In this document: in pieces, positions 1 to 7,621 of the stretch
Position numbering within the stretch: the stretch's first letter is position 1
Layout: each line of letters opens with the position of its first letter
Assembly: GCA_958447915.1 (NCBI GenBank)
Contig: CAUDCB010000057.1
Coordinates: 1 to 11,142, forward strand
Direction: 5' to 3'
DNA from: an uncultured Collinsella sp.
GTDB taxonomy: Bacteria > Actinomycetota > Coriobacteriia > Coriobacteriales > Coriobacteriaceae
DNA length: 11,142 nt
Made by a program: the position numbers and the translations under genes
The notes under the pieces: generated by a model
The model's database searches: none
Told to the model about the DNA's origin: nothing
Seen by the model: the letters and a program-made list of their open reading frames with translations, nothing else

Positions 1-1556
1 GGTATATCGAGGCCGAGCGCCTCAAGTTGCTTAATTGCAGCGGTCAATTGCGGCTTGCCGCCATCGACAACGAGTAAATCGGGGCGCGAGCCAAAGCGCT
101 CGTCCGCCATGCGCTCAGGAGCATAGCGACGTCCCAGAACCTCGGACATCGATACGAAGTCGTTCGCCTCGTCCAATTCGGCCTGAATTTTAAAGCGACG
201 ATACTGGCCCTTGTCGGCACGGCCGTTGGTAAATACCACCATCGAAGCGACGGTAAAGGTGCCGTGCAACGTCGAGATATCGAAGCACTCGATGCGCAAC
301 GGCGGCGCAGGCAGCGCCAGCGCACTTTCGAGCTCCAGGAGCGCCTGATTGGTGCGATCGTCAGCATACCCCGTACGCATCATGTAGCGCATGAGGGCAT
401 GGCGCGCATTTTTGGAAGCCATATCGAGCAGGCGGTGCTTTTCGCCACGCTGCGGCCTATGGAGATGGCAAGAGCGCTCGCGCTTGCCCGCAAGCCACTC
501 CCCCAACGCTTCGGCATCCTCAAGCTCGACAGAGAGATTGATCTCGGCTGGAATATCAGCCGTCTCGTCGTAATAGCGCTTAAGAAAGCCCGATTGAAGC
601 TCTTCCTCGTCGACGTCTAGGCCTTTATCGAGGATGAACTCACAAGTTCGAACCGTTCGGCCCTCGCGAACGACAAAGACGCAGGCGGCAGAGATAGTCT
701 CTTCGCGATAGAAGCCGTTGACACCGATATCGACGCTTGATGGAAAAACGACCTGTTGTCGATCGTCCAGGCCTCTAATGACTTCCAGACGACGCTTGAC
801 GCGCGCTGCACGCTCAAAATCGAGCGTCTCGGCTGCCTCCGTCATCTCGGACGTAAGCTCGTCGACGACATCCTTGCGATGGCCCGACAAGAAACGTTCG
901 ACACGCTTGACGTTCTTGGCATAGTCGGCAGGGGAAATCGCGCCGACGCATGCGCCCGGCCCGCGCCCGACATGGTAGTCAAAGCAGGGACGCCCGTTTT
1001 GCGCGCAAATCATATTGACGATGTCTTCTTCGCCCTTATGAGATTCGACGATGCGGCGGCAGCGGCGCCATTCCGCACAGGATGCCGAGCAAATAGGAAT
1101 AACCTTGCGTAGCGTATCGATGGTCTCACGCGCCGCACGGCTATCGGTATAGGGGCCAAAATAGCGCGTTCCCGGTTTATGACGCTCTCGCGTGTATTTA
1201 ATAGCCGGAAACAGGTCGCCCTTGGTAATGGCGATAAAGGGATAGCTTTTATCGTCTTTGAGATCGACGTTAAAGTACGGATGGTACTGGCCAATCAGAT
1301 TGCGCTCGAGCACCAGTGCCTCGTGCTCGGTCTCCACCACGATATAGTCGAAGCTCGCCACCAGCTGCATCATGAGCGGGATCTTTTGACGCTCGTCCTG
1401 CAGCGTCACGTATTGACGCATACGGGCACGCAAGTTTTTTGCCTTGCCCACATAGATGACATCGCCCTTGGCATCTTTCCAAAGGTAGCAGCCGGGTTGC
1501 GTGGGAACGCGCGAAACCTGTTCGGCAAGTGTTGGAATGTTGTCGTGACCTGCCAC
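1..1556 (-). CDS. uvrC: Excinuclease ABC subunit C, 3' end missing
   Basis: UvrC is the dual-incision nuclease of UvrABC nucleotide excision repair and acts with UvrB on damaged DNA. About 518 codons are visible; the family is usually about 600 or more residues, so the C-terminal helix-hairpin-helix part is lost at the window edge. Visible domains are the GIY-YIG nuclease (GCY at 22-24, YVG at 35-37, then KAKNLRAR), a cysteine-rich segment (156-203), a UVR motif for UvrB contact (about 229-264, with AAETLDFERAARVK), and the RNase H-like nuclease (FDISTLHGT at 425-433, LLVVDGGKPQL at 494-504). I chose the GTG at 1556 because AGGTG lies just upstream; an in-frame GTG at 1562 is equally possible. 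Neither has a strong ribosome binding site, and the gene starts directly after the murJ stop codon, so coupling to murJ translation is likely. The usual GRC cysteine of the metal-cluster region is Gly here (residue 199). Confidence 0.96.
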   Translation of the reverse strand, partial: MAGHDNIPTLAEQVSRVPTQPGCYLWKDAKGDVIYVGKAKNLRARMRQYVTLQDERQKIPLMMQLVASFDYIVVETEHEALVLERNLIGQYHPYFNVDLKDDKSYPFIAITKGDLFPAIKYTRERHKPGTRYFGPYTDSRAARETIDTLRKVIPICSASCAEWRRCRRIVESHKGEEDIVNMICAQNGRPCFDYHVGRGPGACVGAISPADYAKNVKRVERFLSGHRKDVVDELTSEMTEAAETLDFERAARVKRRLEVIRGLDDRQQVVFPSSVDIGVNGFYREETISAACVFVVREGRTVRTCEFILDKGLDVDEEELQSGFLKRYYDETADIPAEINLSVELEDAEALGEWLAGKRERSCHLHRPQRGEKHRLLDMASKNARHALMRYMMRTGYADDRTNQALLELESALALPAPPLRIECFDISTLHGTFTVASMVVFTNGRADKGQYRRFKIQAELDEANDFVSMSEVLGRRYAPERMADERFGSRPDLLVVDGGKPQLTAAIKQLEALGLDI

Positions 1557-1562
1557 GCGCAC

Positions 1563-3866
1563 CTACTTGCGACGAAGCAGCGCCGAGACCTCGGGCATCT
1601 TAAAGACGAAGGCAAGGCCAAAAGTTACAGCGAGCGAGACGACGCCTGCAACACAAACGTAGCCCAGGGTAATTAGGATCGAGCTGCCAAGCACTCCGAA
1701 AAAGTGCTCGAGTGCCCACATGACGCTGGCGCCCGCGGCAGCGCCCAAGCCACCGAACAGTAGGCCGAAGAAACCGCCGTGCAGGATAGACTTGACCTGA
1801 AGGCCATGCAGACGACGGCGCAGCCACCACAGTGAGCATCCGACCAAAACCACGTAGTCAACGACGTACGAAAGCGCAATTGCCGGCATACCGTAGCCCA
1901 GCACCACGCCAAACAACAGCACCGAACCGGCCTGACCGATAGCGGAGTACAGGCAATAGCGGCTATAAGGTTTCATATCGAGCAGGGCCGAGAAGCTCTT
2001 CTGCATCAGCACGATCACGCCGTAGAGCGGCAGGGAAAGTGCCAGATAGATAAGGAACTCCGACACCAGCGCCACACCGGATTCATCGAACTTGCCGGCG
2101 CAGTAGATCATGTTGAGCGGACGGGCGAAGACGATCAGGTACAGCGCAAACGGAATCAGGAAAAAGAGCATCTGGGCGACACCGCGCGAAATGCCCGTGC
2201 GGACGCTGTCGTAATCCTTCTCCTGTGCATCGTGAGACAGTTCGGTATAGAGCGCCGTCGAAAGCGAGGCGGCGATCAGCGCATAGGGCAATGTGTACCA
2301 CAGGCGCGCATATGCGATGACGGAAGGGCCGGTCTCGGGCTGCACCACCAGCGCGGCGGCATTGGTAATGGAGGTCGAGACAAACATGCACACCGTGGCG
2401 AGCAGCGTCGGGATACCAAGCGCAATCGTCTGTCGCAGCGCGGGGTCCTTAAAGTCGATATGGATATGAGGATGCACGCCATGCTTGCCAAGCGCGGGAA
2501 TCTGGCAGGCCATCTGGACAAAAACGCCGAGGGTCGTACCAGCTGCGATCAAGATAATACCGGCCTGCTCGCCAAATTGTGCAGACACGGGAGCAAAGCC
2601 CATAAAGCTGGCGATGACGATGACATTGTTGAGAACCGGGGCAAACGTCGACCAGAAGTAGTCGCGGTGTGCGTTGAGAACGCCCGAGAACACCGAGCCC
2701 AAGCCATAAAACAGAATTTGGATAGCAAAGAAGCGGAACATGAACGCAGCGGTATCCATGCTGCCGCCATCGCCCGAAAGGAACGACTGCGTCCAAATAA
2801 AGCCGGGAGCAAACACGGTGCCCAGCAGCGAGATGCCGCCCAGCAGCAGAAGCAGAATACCGAGCAGGTTGCCGACATACTCGTTCGATGCCTCGCGGCC
2901 CTGCTCGCGCCTCACGCCCATATACACCGGCAAAAACGCCGTAACGAGCATGCCGCCCATCACGAGCTCGTAGAGCATGTTGGGCAGGTTGTTGGCAACC
3001 TGATAGGAGGACGAGAGCAGCGACATGCCGATGGCGGCCGCCATGGCCCACGTGCGGATAAACCCGGTGACGCGCGACACGATGGTCAGCACGGTCATGA
3101 GGCCAGCAGAACGACCAACCGTGGAGTAGTCCGACGAACCCATATCGTCTACGTCGTCCTGAGAGTCCTCATGAACCTCATCTTGTGGCAGTAAATCGTC
3201 CACGACGGCAAAGGAGCCGGTCATCGCAAAGGGGTCGTCAACCAAAACGGCGTCATCAGCAGGTGCGGCGTCATCGCTGTTCGGCATGTTGTTACCGGAT
3301 ACGGCATCATCATCGAATATGGCATGGTCGCCAAACACCGTGTCAACTTCTTTGGCGGCGACGGTTCGGGCAGAAAACGACAGAGGGTCCCAGTCGTCAT
3401 CACCGTCGATGGCCACGCCCTCGACGGGATCGGTCGAACCAAGCGGCGACCATTCGTCATCCGAAAGAAGCGGTTCGCCATCATCATGAGCCGCGGGTTT
3501 GGCGGAACGAACGGCAGGGGCGCTCTGCGGCGTGCTCTTTCCCTGGGCCGCCATCAAAAACACCGCCGTCTCATCGGGACGCGGCGCACGAGGAGCCTCG
3601 GAGGCGATCGGCATCACGCTGGCGCTAGATTGAGCGGCGGCCAAAAAGACAGCCGTCTCATCGGGACGAGCCGAAGAAAGAACCGTACAGGGAAGCGCCG
3701 TGCCGGCACCGGCGGCACGCAAGTACACGGCCGTCTCGCCCGGGTCAGCGGCAGCAGACCAGGCGTTTCGAATCTCGTTATCGATCGAAGCGGCCTCGGG
3801 CGCGGGCGCCTGAGGAGCCGACCCTTTTGCAAAGTGAGCGCCGGACTTTGGTTCTTCCTGCGGCAT
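1563..3866 (-). CDS. murJ: MurJ/MviN lipid II flippase with long acidic N-terminal extension
   Basis: This is a polytopic membrane protein of the MOP superfamily that flips the peptidoglycan precursor lipid II across the cytoplasmic membrane. Of its 767 residues, about 251-767 match a normal 14-helix MurJ core of about 510 residues. The core opens with SRVTGFIRTWAMAAAIG at 264-280; R265 and R271 match the conserved arginines of helix 1. NNLPNMLYELVMGGML (292-307) is also typical. The first 250 residues are not part of the usual family: they are Pro/Ala-rich, then strongly acidic, and appear disordered. They contain three TAV(F/Y)L modules (Thr45, Thr71, Thr100) and two W-x-P-L motifs (about 137-143 and 157-163). 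The ATG at 3866 has GAGAGGAC about 6 nt upstream and lies 3 nt after the ybaK stop codon. uvrC follows with no gap. The transporter identity is firm; the role of the extension is unknown. Confidence 0.95.
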   Translation of the reverse strand: MPQEEPKSGAHFAKGSAPQAPAPEAASIDNEIRNAWSAAADPGETAVYLRAAGAGTALPCTVLSSARPDETAVFLAAAQSSASVMPIASEAPRAPRPDETAVFLMAAQGKSTPQSAPAVRSAKPAAHDDGEPLLSDDEWSPLGSTDPVEGVAIDGDDDWDPLSFSARTVAAKEVDTVFGDHAIFDDDAVSGNNMPNSDDAAPADDAVLVDDPFAMTGSFAVVDDLLPQDEVHEDSQDDVDDMGSSDYSTVGRSAGLMTVLTIVSRVTGFIRTWAMAAAIGMSLLSSSYQVANNLPNMLYELVMGGMLVTAFLPVYMGVRREQGREASNEYVGNLLGILLLLLGGISLLGTVFAPGFIWTQSFLSGDGGSMDTAAFMFRFFAIQILFYGLGSVFSGVLNAHRDYFWSTFAPVLNNVIVIASFMGFAPVSAQFGEQAGIILIAAGTTLGVFVQMACQIPALGKHGVHPHIHIDFKDPALRQTIALGIPTLLATVCMFVSTSITNAAALVVQPETGPSVIAYARLWYTLPYALIAASLSTALYTELSHDAQEKDYDSVRTGISRGVAQMLFFLIPFALYLIVFARPLNMIYCAGKFDESGVALVSEFLIYLALSLPLYGVIVLMQKSFSALLDMKPYSRYCLYSAIGQAGSVLLFGVVLGYGMPAIALSYVVDYVVLVGCSLWWLRRRLHGLQVKSILHGGFFGLLFGGLGAAAGASVMWALEHFFGVLGSSILITLGYVCVAGVVSLAVTFGLAFVFKMPEVSALLRRK
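3543..3746 (-). repeat. Three coding direct repeats, TAV(F/Y)L modules in MurJ
   Basis: The plus-strand 17-mer GCCGTCTCATCGGGACG occurs exactly at 3565-3581 and 3652-3668, with a diverged copy at 3730-3746. The offsets are 87 and 78 nt, both multiples of three. Translated, the copies are RPDETAVFLMAAQ (residues 96-108), RPDETAVFLAAAQ (67-79) and DPGETAVYLRAAG (41-53). The third copy differs in DNA but keeps the Glu-Thr-Ala-Val-aromatic-Leu core, which argues for selection at protein level rather than only recent duplication. Confidence 0.85.
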
Positions 3867-3869
3867 CGC

Positions 3870-4370
3870 TCAGTCCTCTCTCGTGATCGGGGCAACCGTC
3901 GCCCCGCAAAATGCAACTAAGTCATCGGGAGCAAGCTCAAGCTGATAGCCGCGCTTGCCGCCCGAGATAAAAATGGTATCCCAAAGGACGCATGTCTCAT
4001 CGATAAGCGTCCGGAAGCGTTTTTTCATACCGACCGGGCTGCAACCGCCGCGGACATACCCCGTCGCGGCAAGCAAATCTTTGACATGCATCATGGTCAG
4101 CGACTTTTCGCCTGCAGCGCGCGCGGCGGCCTTGAGGTCGAGCTCGTCGGCAACAGGAATGCAGCACACGACATGGTCGTTGGACGGCGTCGTGCAGACC
4201 AGGGTCTTAAATCCCTGACCGGGCTCCTCGCCAAGCTGCTCAGAAATCGCGACGCCCAGACCTGACGATTCATCGCCATCGTCTTCGTACGTATGGAGAA
4301 TATAGGAGATACCGGCGCTTTCCAGCTCGCGCATCGCATTGGTTTTTGGCGTCTTAACAGCCTTTGCCAT
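3870..4370 (-). CDS. ybaK: YbaK/EbsC-family Cys-tRNA(Pro) deacylase
   Basis: The predicted cytosolic protein has 166 residues and is a single-domain trans-editing hydrolase. The family removes Cys mischarged onto tRNA(Pro) by prolyl-tRNA synthetase. The family signature is visible from end to end: KTNAMRELESAGISY (9-23), FKTLV (54-58, with K55 at the place of the conserved functional lysine), GYVRGGCSPVGMKK (104-117), a following ID, and ISGGKRGYQLEL near the C-terminus. The frame is open back to an ATG at 4448, but I chose 4370. There AAAGGA stands 7 nt upstream, MAKAVKTPKTNAM is the normal family N-terminus, and the longer form would run through the probable promoter. The stop codon is 3 nt before murJ, so the two are probably cotranscribed. 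A related aminoacyl-tRNA deacylase specificity cannot be excluded. Confidence 0.93.
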   Translation of the reverse strand: MAKAVKTPKTNAMRELESAGISYILHTYEDDGDESSGLGVAISEQLGEEPGQGFKTLVCTTPSNDHVVCCIPVADELDLKAAARAAGEKSLTMMHVKDLLAATGYVRGGCSPVGMKKRFRTLIDETCVLWDTIFISGGKRGYQLELAPDDLVAFCGATVAPITRED

Positions 4371-4407
4371 GGCACATCCTTTCCCTCGCAGAGCGACGCA
4401 AGGATTA

Positions 4408-4413
4408 AGTATA
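4408..4413 (-). promoter_or_regulatory. Possible -10 element for the ybaK-murJ-uvrC operon
   Basis: The minus strand reads TATACT here, 38 nt before the ybaK start codon and downstream of the uvrA hairpin. No good -35 hexamer is visible at 16-18 nt, so this is a candidate supported only by position and the -10 match. Confidence 0.35.
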
Positions 4414-4452
4414 GGGCCAATTCCGCTGCATATGCCATCTCGACGCACAGAA

Positions 4453-4483
4453 GCGCCACCGAATCAGAAGGAATCGGCGGCGC
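4453..4483 (-). terminator. Hairpin after uvrA, probable terminator
   Basis: In minus-strand RNA, GCGCCGCCGA pairs with UCGGUGGCGC over 10 bp with one G-U wobble and an 11-nt loop. The stem begins about 20 nt after the uvrA stop codon. The following tract (TTCTGT) is only weakly T-rich, so termination may be partial. It separates uvrA from ybaK. Confidence 0.55.
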
Positions 4484-4503
4484 GTAGGTACTACAACGTC
4501 TCT

Positions 4504-7383
4504 TTACTGCGCGTCGAGCTGCGCCTGACGCTCACGGTCACGCTTGAGCAGCGGCGCCAAGAACTTGCCCGTGTAGCTCTGCGAACATGCCGCGACTTGT
4601 TCCGGCGTGCCTGAGACCACGACGGTACCGCCGCCATTGCCGCCCTCGGGACCCATATCGATCAGGCGGTCGGCAACCTTGATGACGTCAAGGTTGTGCT
4701 CGATCACCAGAACAGTGTTGCCCGCATCGACTAGGCGCTGCAACACGTCGAGCAGCTGGCGAACATCCTCAAAATGAAGGCCGGTTGTGGGCTCGTCCAA
4801 AATGTAGAACGTCTTGCCTGTCTGGCGACGATGAAGCTCCTTGGCGAGCTTCACGCGCTGCGCCTCGCCGCCCGAAAGCGTCGTAGCGGGCTGGCCCAAG
4901 CTCACGTAGCCCAGACCCACGTCATATAGGGTCTGCAGCTTGCGCTTAATCTGCGGGATATTCCCAAAGAACGCCAGTGCTTCGGTGACACTCATGTCGA
5001 GCACGTCCGAGATTGTCTTGCCGCGGTAGGTAACCTCGAGTGTCTCGCGGTTATAACGCTTACCGCCACATACCTCACAGGGGACATAGATATCGGGAAG
5101 GAAGTGCATCTCGATCTTGATCTGGCCATCGCCCTTGCACGCCTCGCAGCGACCGCCGCTTACGTTAAAGGAGAAACGTCCCGGCGAGTAGCCGCGCGCC
5201 TTCGACTCCGGCGTGCTTGCAAATAGCGCACGCAGATCATCCCACAGGCCAATATAGGTCGCAGGGTTCGAACGCGGCGTGCGACCGATCGGTGACTGGT
5301 CGATATCGATTACCTTATCGATGCACTCGATGCCCTCAATCTTCTTGTACGGCCCCACGGGACGCGTCGAACGATGAATGGCATTCGTAAGAGCGGGCGC
5401 AATCGTATCGGTGACCAGGGAGCTCTTGCCCGATCCCGAAACACCGGTAACGACCGTGAGCGTACCGAACTCAATCTTGGCGGTAACGTTTTTGAGGTTG
5501 TTAGCGCGGGCACCCGTGATCTTAAGACAGCCACGGCCGGGCTTGCGGCGCTCATCGGGCACGCGGATCATCCGCTTGCCGGTCAAATAGGCACCCGTCA
5601 TGGAATCGGGGCACGCCATGATGTCGGCAGGCGTTCCCGCGGCGACCACGTGTCCACCGTTAACGCCCGCACCGGGACCCATATCGATCACGTAGTCGGC
5701 AGCGCGAATTGTATCTTCGTCGTGCTCGACGACGATAACGGTATTACCGACATCGCGCAAGCGCTCGAGCGTCTTGATCAGGCGCTCGTTATCGCGTTGG
5801 TGAAGGCCGAGCGACGGCTCGTCCAGAATGTACAGAACGCCCATGAGGCCGGCGCCGATCTGCGTTGCCAGGCGAATGCGCTGGGCCTCACCGCCGGAAA
5901 GCGTCGCCGAGGCACGATCGAGCGTCAGATAGTCGAGTCCGACGTCGACCAGAAAACGCAGGCGCTCCAGAATCTCCTTGACGATGCGCCCGCCGATAAA
6001 CCGCTGACGCTCGGTAAGCTCCAGGCCCTCAAAAAACTCGAGCGACTCGCGACACGACAGGCAGCAGACATCGTAAATGGACTTGCCGCCTACGGTGACG
6101 GCAAGCATCTCGGGACGCAGGCGAGCACCGTGACAGCTCGAGCATGGCTCTTCGCGAATGTATTTCTCCAAGCGAGCCTTGGTGTTCTCGTTCGTCGTCT
6201 CGCTGTAGCGCTCGTACAGGATGTTGCGCACACCCGAGAACTTAGTGTCCCACTGGCTGCGACGCCCATCGAGCTTTTGATAGTCGACCGAAATCTTCGT
6301 GTCGCCCATGCCATCCAAAAACGCGCGACGCACCCGCGGGGGCAGGTCCTCCCATGGCGTATCGGCACTCACCTTAAAGTGTTTGCAGACCGCAGCAAAA
6401 ATCTGCGGATAATAGTTGGAGTTGCCGAACAGGCTGCCAAAGACTCCGTCGGCAATCGACTTTGAGGGGTCTTCAATCAGCGCCTCGGCATCGACTGTCT
6501 TTTTAAAGCCCAGGCCATCGCACTCGGGACATGCGCCATAGGGCGCGTTGAACGAGAAATCGCGCGGCTGCAGGTCGTCGATGGAATGCCCGTGCTCCGG
6601 GCACGCCAGTGCCAGCGAATACTCCAGCAGCTCGCCCTCGGTTCCCTCGGGAGCGTCGCGGTCGGGCAGCATGTACACGTTCACGTTACCGTGCGCCAGT
6701 GCCGTCGCCTGCTCAACGGACTCGGCGATGCGACCCAGGGAGTTCTGTCGAATCACGATACGGTCGACCACGACCTCAATGTCGTGTTTGAACTTCTTGT
6801 CCAGGTCGATAGGGTCGTCAAGCGAGCGCACCTCGCCGTCGACGCGCACGCGGCTAAAGCCCTCCGCACGCAGGTCCTCAAACAGCTTGGCATATTCGCC
6901 TTTGCGTCCACGAACCACTGGCGCCAACACAAACGCGCGACGGCCCTCCCCCGCCGCCAGCACCTTATCGGCGACCTGATCGGTCGTCTGACGTTCAATG
7001 ACACGACCGCACTCAGGACAGTGCGGCGTTCCCACGCGAGCAAACAGCAGGCGCAGATAGTCGTAAATCTCGGTTACGGTGCCCACCGTGGAGCGTGGGT
7101 TTTTGGACGTCGTCTTCTGATCGATCGACACAGCCGGCGACAGGCCGTCAATCGAGTCCAGATCGGGCTTGTCCATCTGGCCCAAAAACTGACGCGCATA
7201 GCTCGAAAGGCTCTCGACGTAACGGCGCTGGCCCTCGGCATAGATGGTATCGAACGCCAGCGAGCTCTTGCCCGATCCGGAAAGACCGGTTATGACCACG
7301 AGCTGGTCACGCGGAATGGAAACATCGATATCGCGCAGGTTATGCTCGCGCGCGCCGCGAATAACGATAGAAGAATCAGACAT
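4504..7383 (-). CDS. uvrA: Excinuclease ABC subunit A
   Basis: UvrA is the dimeric ABC-type ATPase that finds DNA damage and loads UvrB in nucleotide excision repair. The 959 residues are full family length. Two ABC modules are visible. The first has Walker A GLSGSGKS (33-40), signature LSGGEAQR (495-502) and Walker B YILDEP (518-523). The second has GVSGSGKS (647-654), LSGGEAQR (836-843) and YILDEP (860-865). Zinc modules include CPEHG...CPECDG (261-290; the first pair is Cys-x2-His), CSSCHG (414-419), and the C-terminal CEACKGDG...CEVCGGKRY (746-777). AAGGAG lies 5 nt before the ATG, and a second purine-rich AGGAGG lies further up. A LexA-box-like palindrome 62 nt upstream suggests SOS control. 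A hairpin follows the stop codon. Nothing in the protein looks damaged. Confidence 0.98.
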   Translation of the reverse strand: MSDSSIVIRGAREHNLRDIDVSIPRDQLVVITGLSGSGKSSLAFDTIYAEGQRRYVESLSSYARQFLGQMDKPDLDSIDGLSPAVSIDQKTTSKNPRSTVGTVTEIYDYLRLLFARVGTPHCPECGRVIERQTTDQVADKVLAAGEGRRAFVLAPVVRGRKGEYAKLFEDLRAEGFSRVRVDGEVRSLDDPIDLDKKFKHDIEVVVDRIVIRQNSLGRIAESVEQATALAHGNVNVYMLPDRDAPEGTEGELLEYSLALACPEHGHSIDDLQPRDFSFNAPYGACPECDGLGFKKTVDAEALIEDPSKSIADGVFGSLFGNSNYYPQIFAAVCKHFKVSADTPWEDLPPRVRRAFLDGMGDTKISVDYQKLDGRRSQWDTKFSGVRNILYERYSETTNENTKARLEKYIREEPCSSCHGARLRPEMLAVTVGGKSIYDVCCLSCRESLEFFEGLELTERQRFIGGRIVKEILERLRFLVDVGLDYLTLDRASATLSGGEAQRIRLATQIGAGLMGVLYILDEPSLGLHQRDNERLIKTLERLRDVGNTVIVVEHDEDTIRAADYVIDMGPGAGVNGGHVVAAGTPADIMACPDSMTGAYLTGKRMIRVPDERRKPGRGCLKITGARANNLKNVTAKIEFGTLTVVTGVSGSGKSSLVTDTIAPALTNAIHRSTRPVGPYKKIEGIECIDKVIDIDQSPIGRTPRSNPATYIGLWDDLRALFASTPESKARGYSPGRFSFNVSGGRCEACKGDGQIKIEMHFLPDIYVPCEVCGGKRYNRETLEVTYRGKTISDVLDMSVTEALAFFGNIPQIKRKLQTLYDVGLGYVSLGQPATTLSGGEAQRVKLAKELHRRQTGKTFYILDEPTTGLHFEDVRQLLDVLQRLVDAGNTVLVIEHNLDVIKVADRLIDMGPEGGNGGGTVVVSGTPEQVAACSQSYTGKFLAPLLKRDRERQAQLDAQ

Positions 7384-7426
7384 GGAAGCTCCTTGCCTCC
7401 TACAACTTCAAATCACACTGACGATG

Positions 7427-7432
7427 AGTTTA
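7427..7432 (-). promoter_or_regulatory. Possible -10 element of uvrA
   Basis: The minus strand reads TAAACT 44 nt before the uvrA start codon, 12 nt downstream of the LexA-box candidate. That box would then overlap the spacer/-35 region, a normal place for a repressor. No clear -35 hexamer is seen, so this is a weak call. Confidence 0.3.
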
Positions 7433-7444
7433 GCGCACTCGACG

Positions 7445-7458
7445 CGCACAGATGTTCG
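7445..7458 (-). promoter_or_regulatory. Candidate LexA (SOS) box upstream of uvrA
   Basis: The minus strand reads CGAACATCTGTGCG. The Gram-positive/actinobacterial LexA site is CGAAC-N4-GTTCG, often with A and T flanking the centre as here. Nine of the ten arm bases match; the one mismatch is G for T in the right arm. It lies 62 nt before the uvrA ATG, and uvrA is a classical SOS gene. Confidence 0.6.
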
Positions 7459-7557
7459 TAATACAAGATTCGCAGACCTTTTGCGTTGCCTGACGCCGCA
7501 GACTGCACGCTCGGACCGTACTTTCGAATACCGTCGATCACCTACCACGCATCATGA

Positions 7558-7587
7558 ATGACTCCCGCTCGCAAACGAGGGTACAAT
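7558..7587 (+). promoter_or_regulatory. Probable sigma-70-type promoter of mrp
   Basis: ATGACT (7558-7563, 4 of 6 matches to TTGACA) and TACAAT (7582-7587, 5 of 6 to TATAAT) are 18 nt apart, 57 nt before the mrp start codon. The spacer contains a small inverted repeat, CTCG-CAAA-CGAG. Transcription would start near 7594. Confidence 0.5.
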
Positions 7588-7605
7588 GACGCTCGTGTCA
7601 CATCG

Positions 7606-7621
7606 TGGGATCCTGGTCCCA
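7606..7621 (+). promoter_or_regulatory. Small hairpin in the mrp 5' leader
   Basis: TGGGAT-CCTG-GTCCCA can form a 6-bp stem (one T-G wobble) with a 4-nt loop between the predicted transcription start and the AAGGAG ribosome binding site at 7633. There is no T-tract, so it is not a terminator. It could shape mRNA stability or translation; function unknown. Confidence 0.35.

Noticed and set aside
1554..1565. murJ-uvrC as a single broken fusion gene
   Set aside because: Both proteins have complete normal ends at the junction, and UvrC starts with a normal N-terminus, so these are two abutting genes and not a frame interrupted by a stop.
2232..3194. Plus-strand 320-codon open frame inside murJ
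   Set aside because: Antisense mirror of membrane-protein codons, giving an Arg/His/Gln-rich product with no family features.
4371..4448. 26-residue N-terminal extension of YbaK from an ATG at 4448
   Set aside because: No family similarity, it overlaps the likely promoter, and a good ribosome binding site fits the ATG at 4370.
5374..6465. Plus-strand 363-codon open frame inside uvrA
   Set aside because: It lies fully antisense to a complete, well-conserved uvrA; GC-rich codon use keeps the opposite frame open. The protein has no recognisable motif and no good ribosome binding site was seen.
6586..7461. Plus-strand 291-codon open frame over the uvrA 5' end
   Set aside because: Shadow of uvrA; it also runs through the uvrA promoter region and LexA-box candidate.
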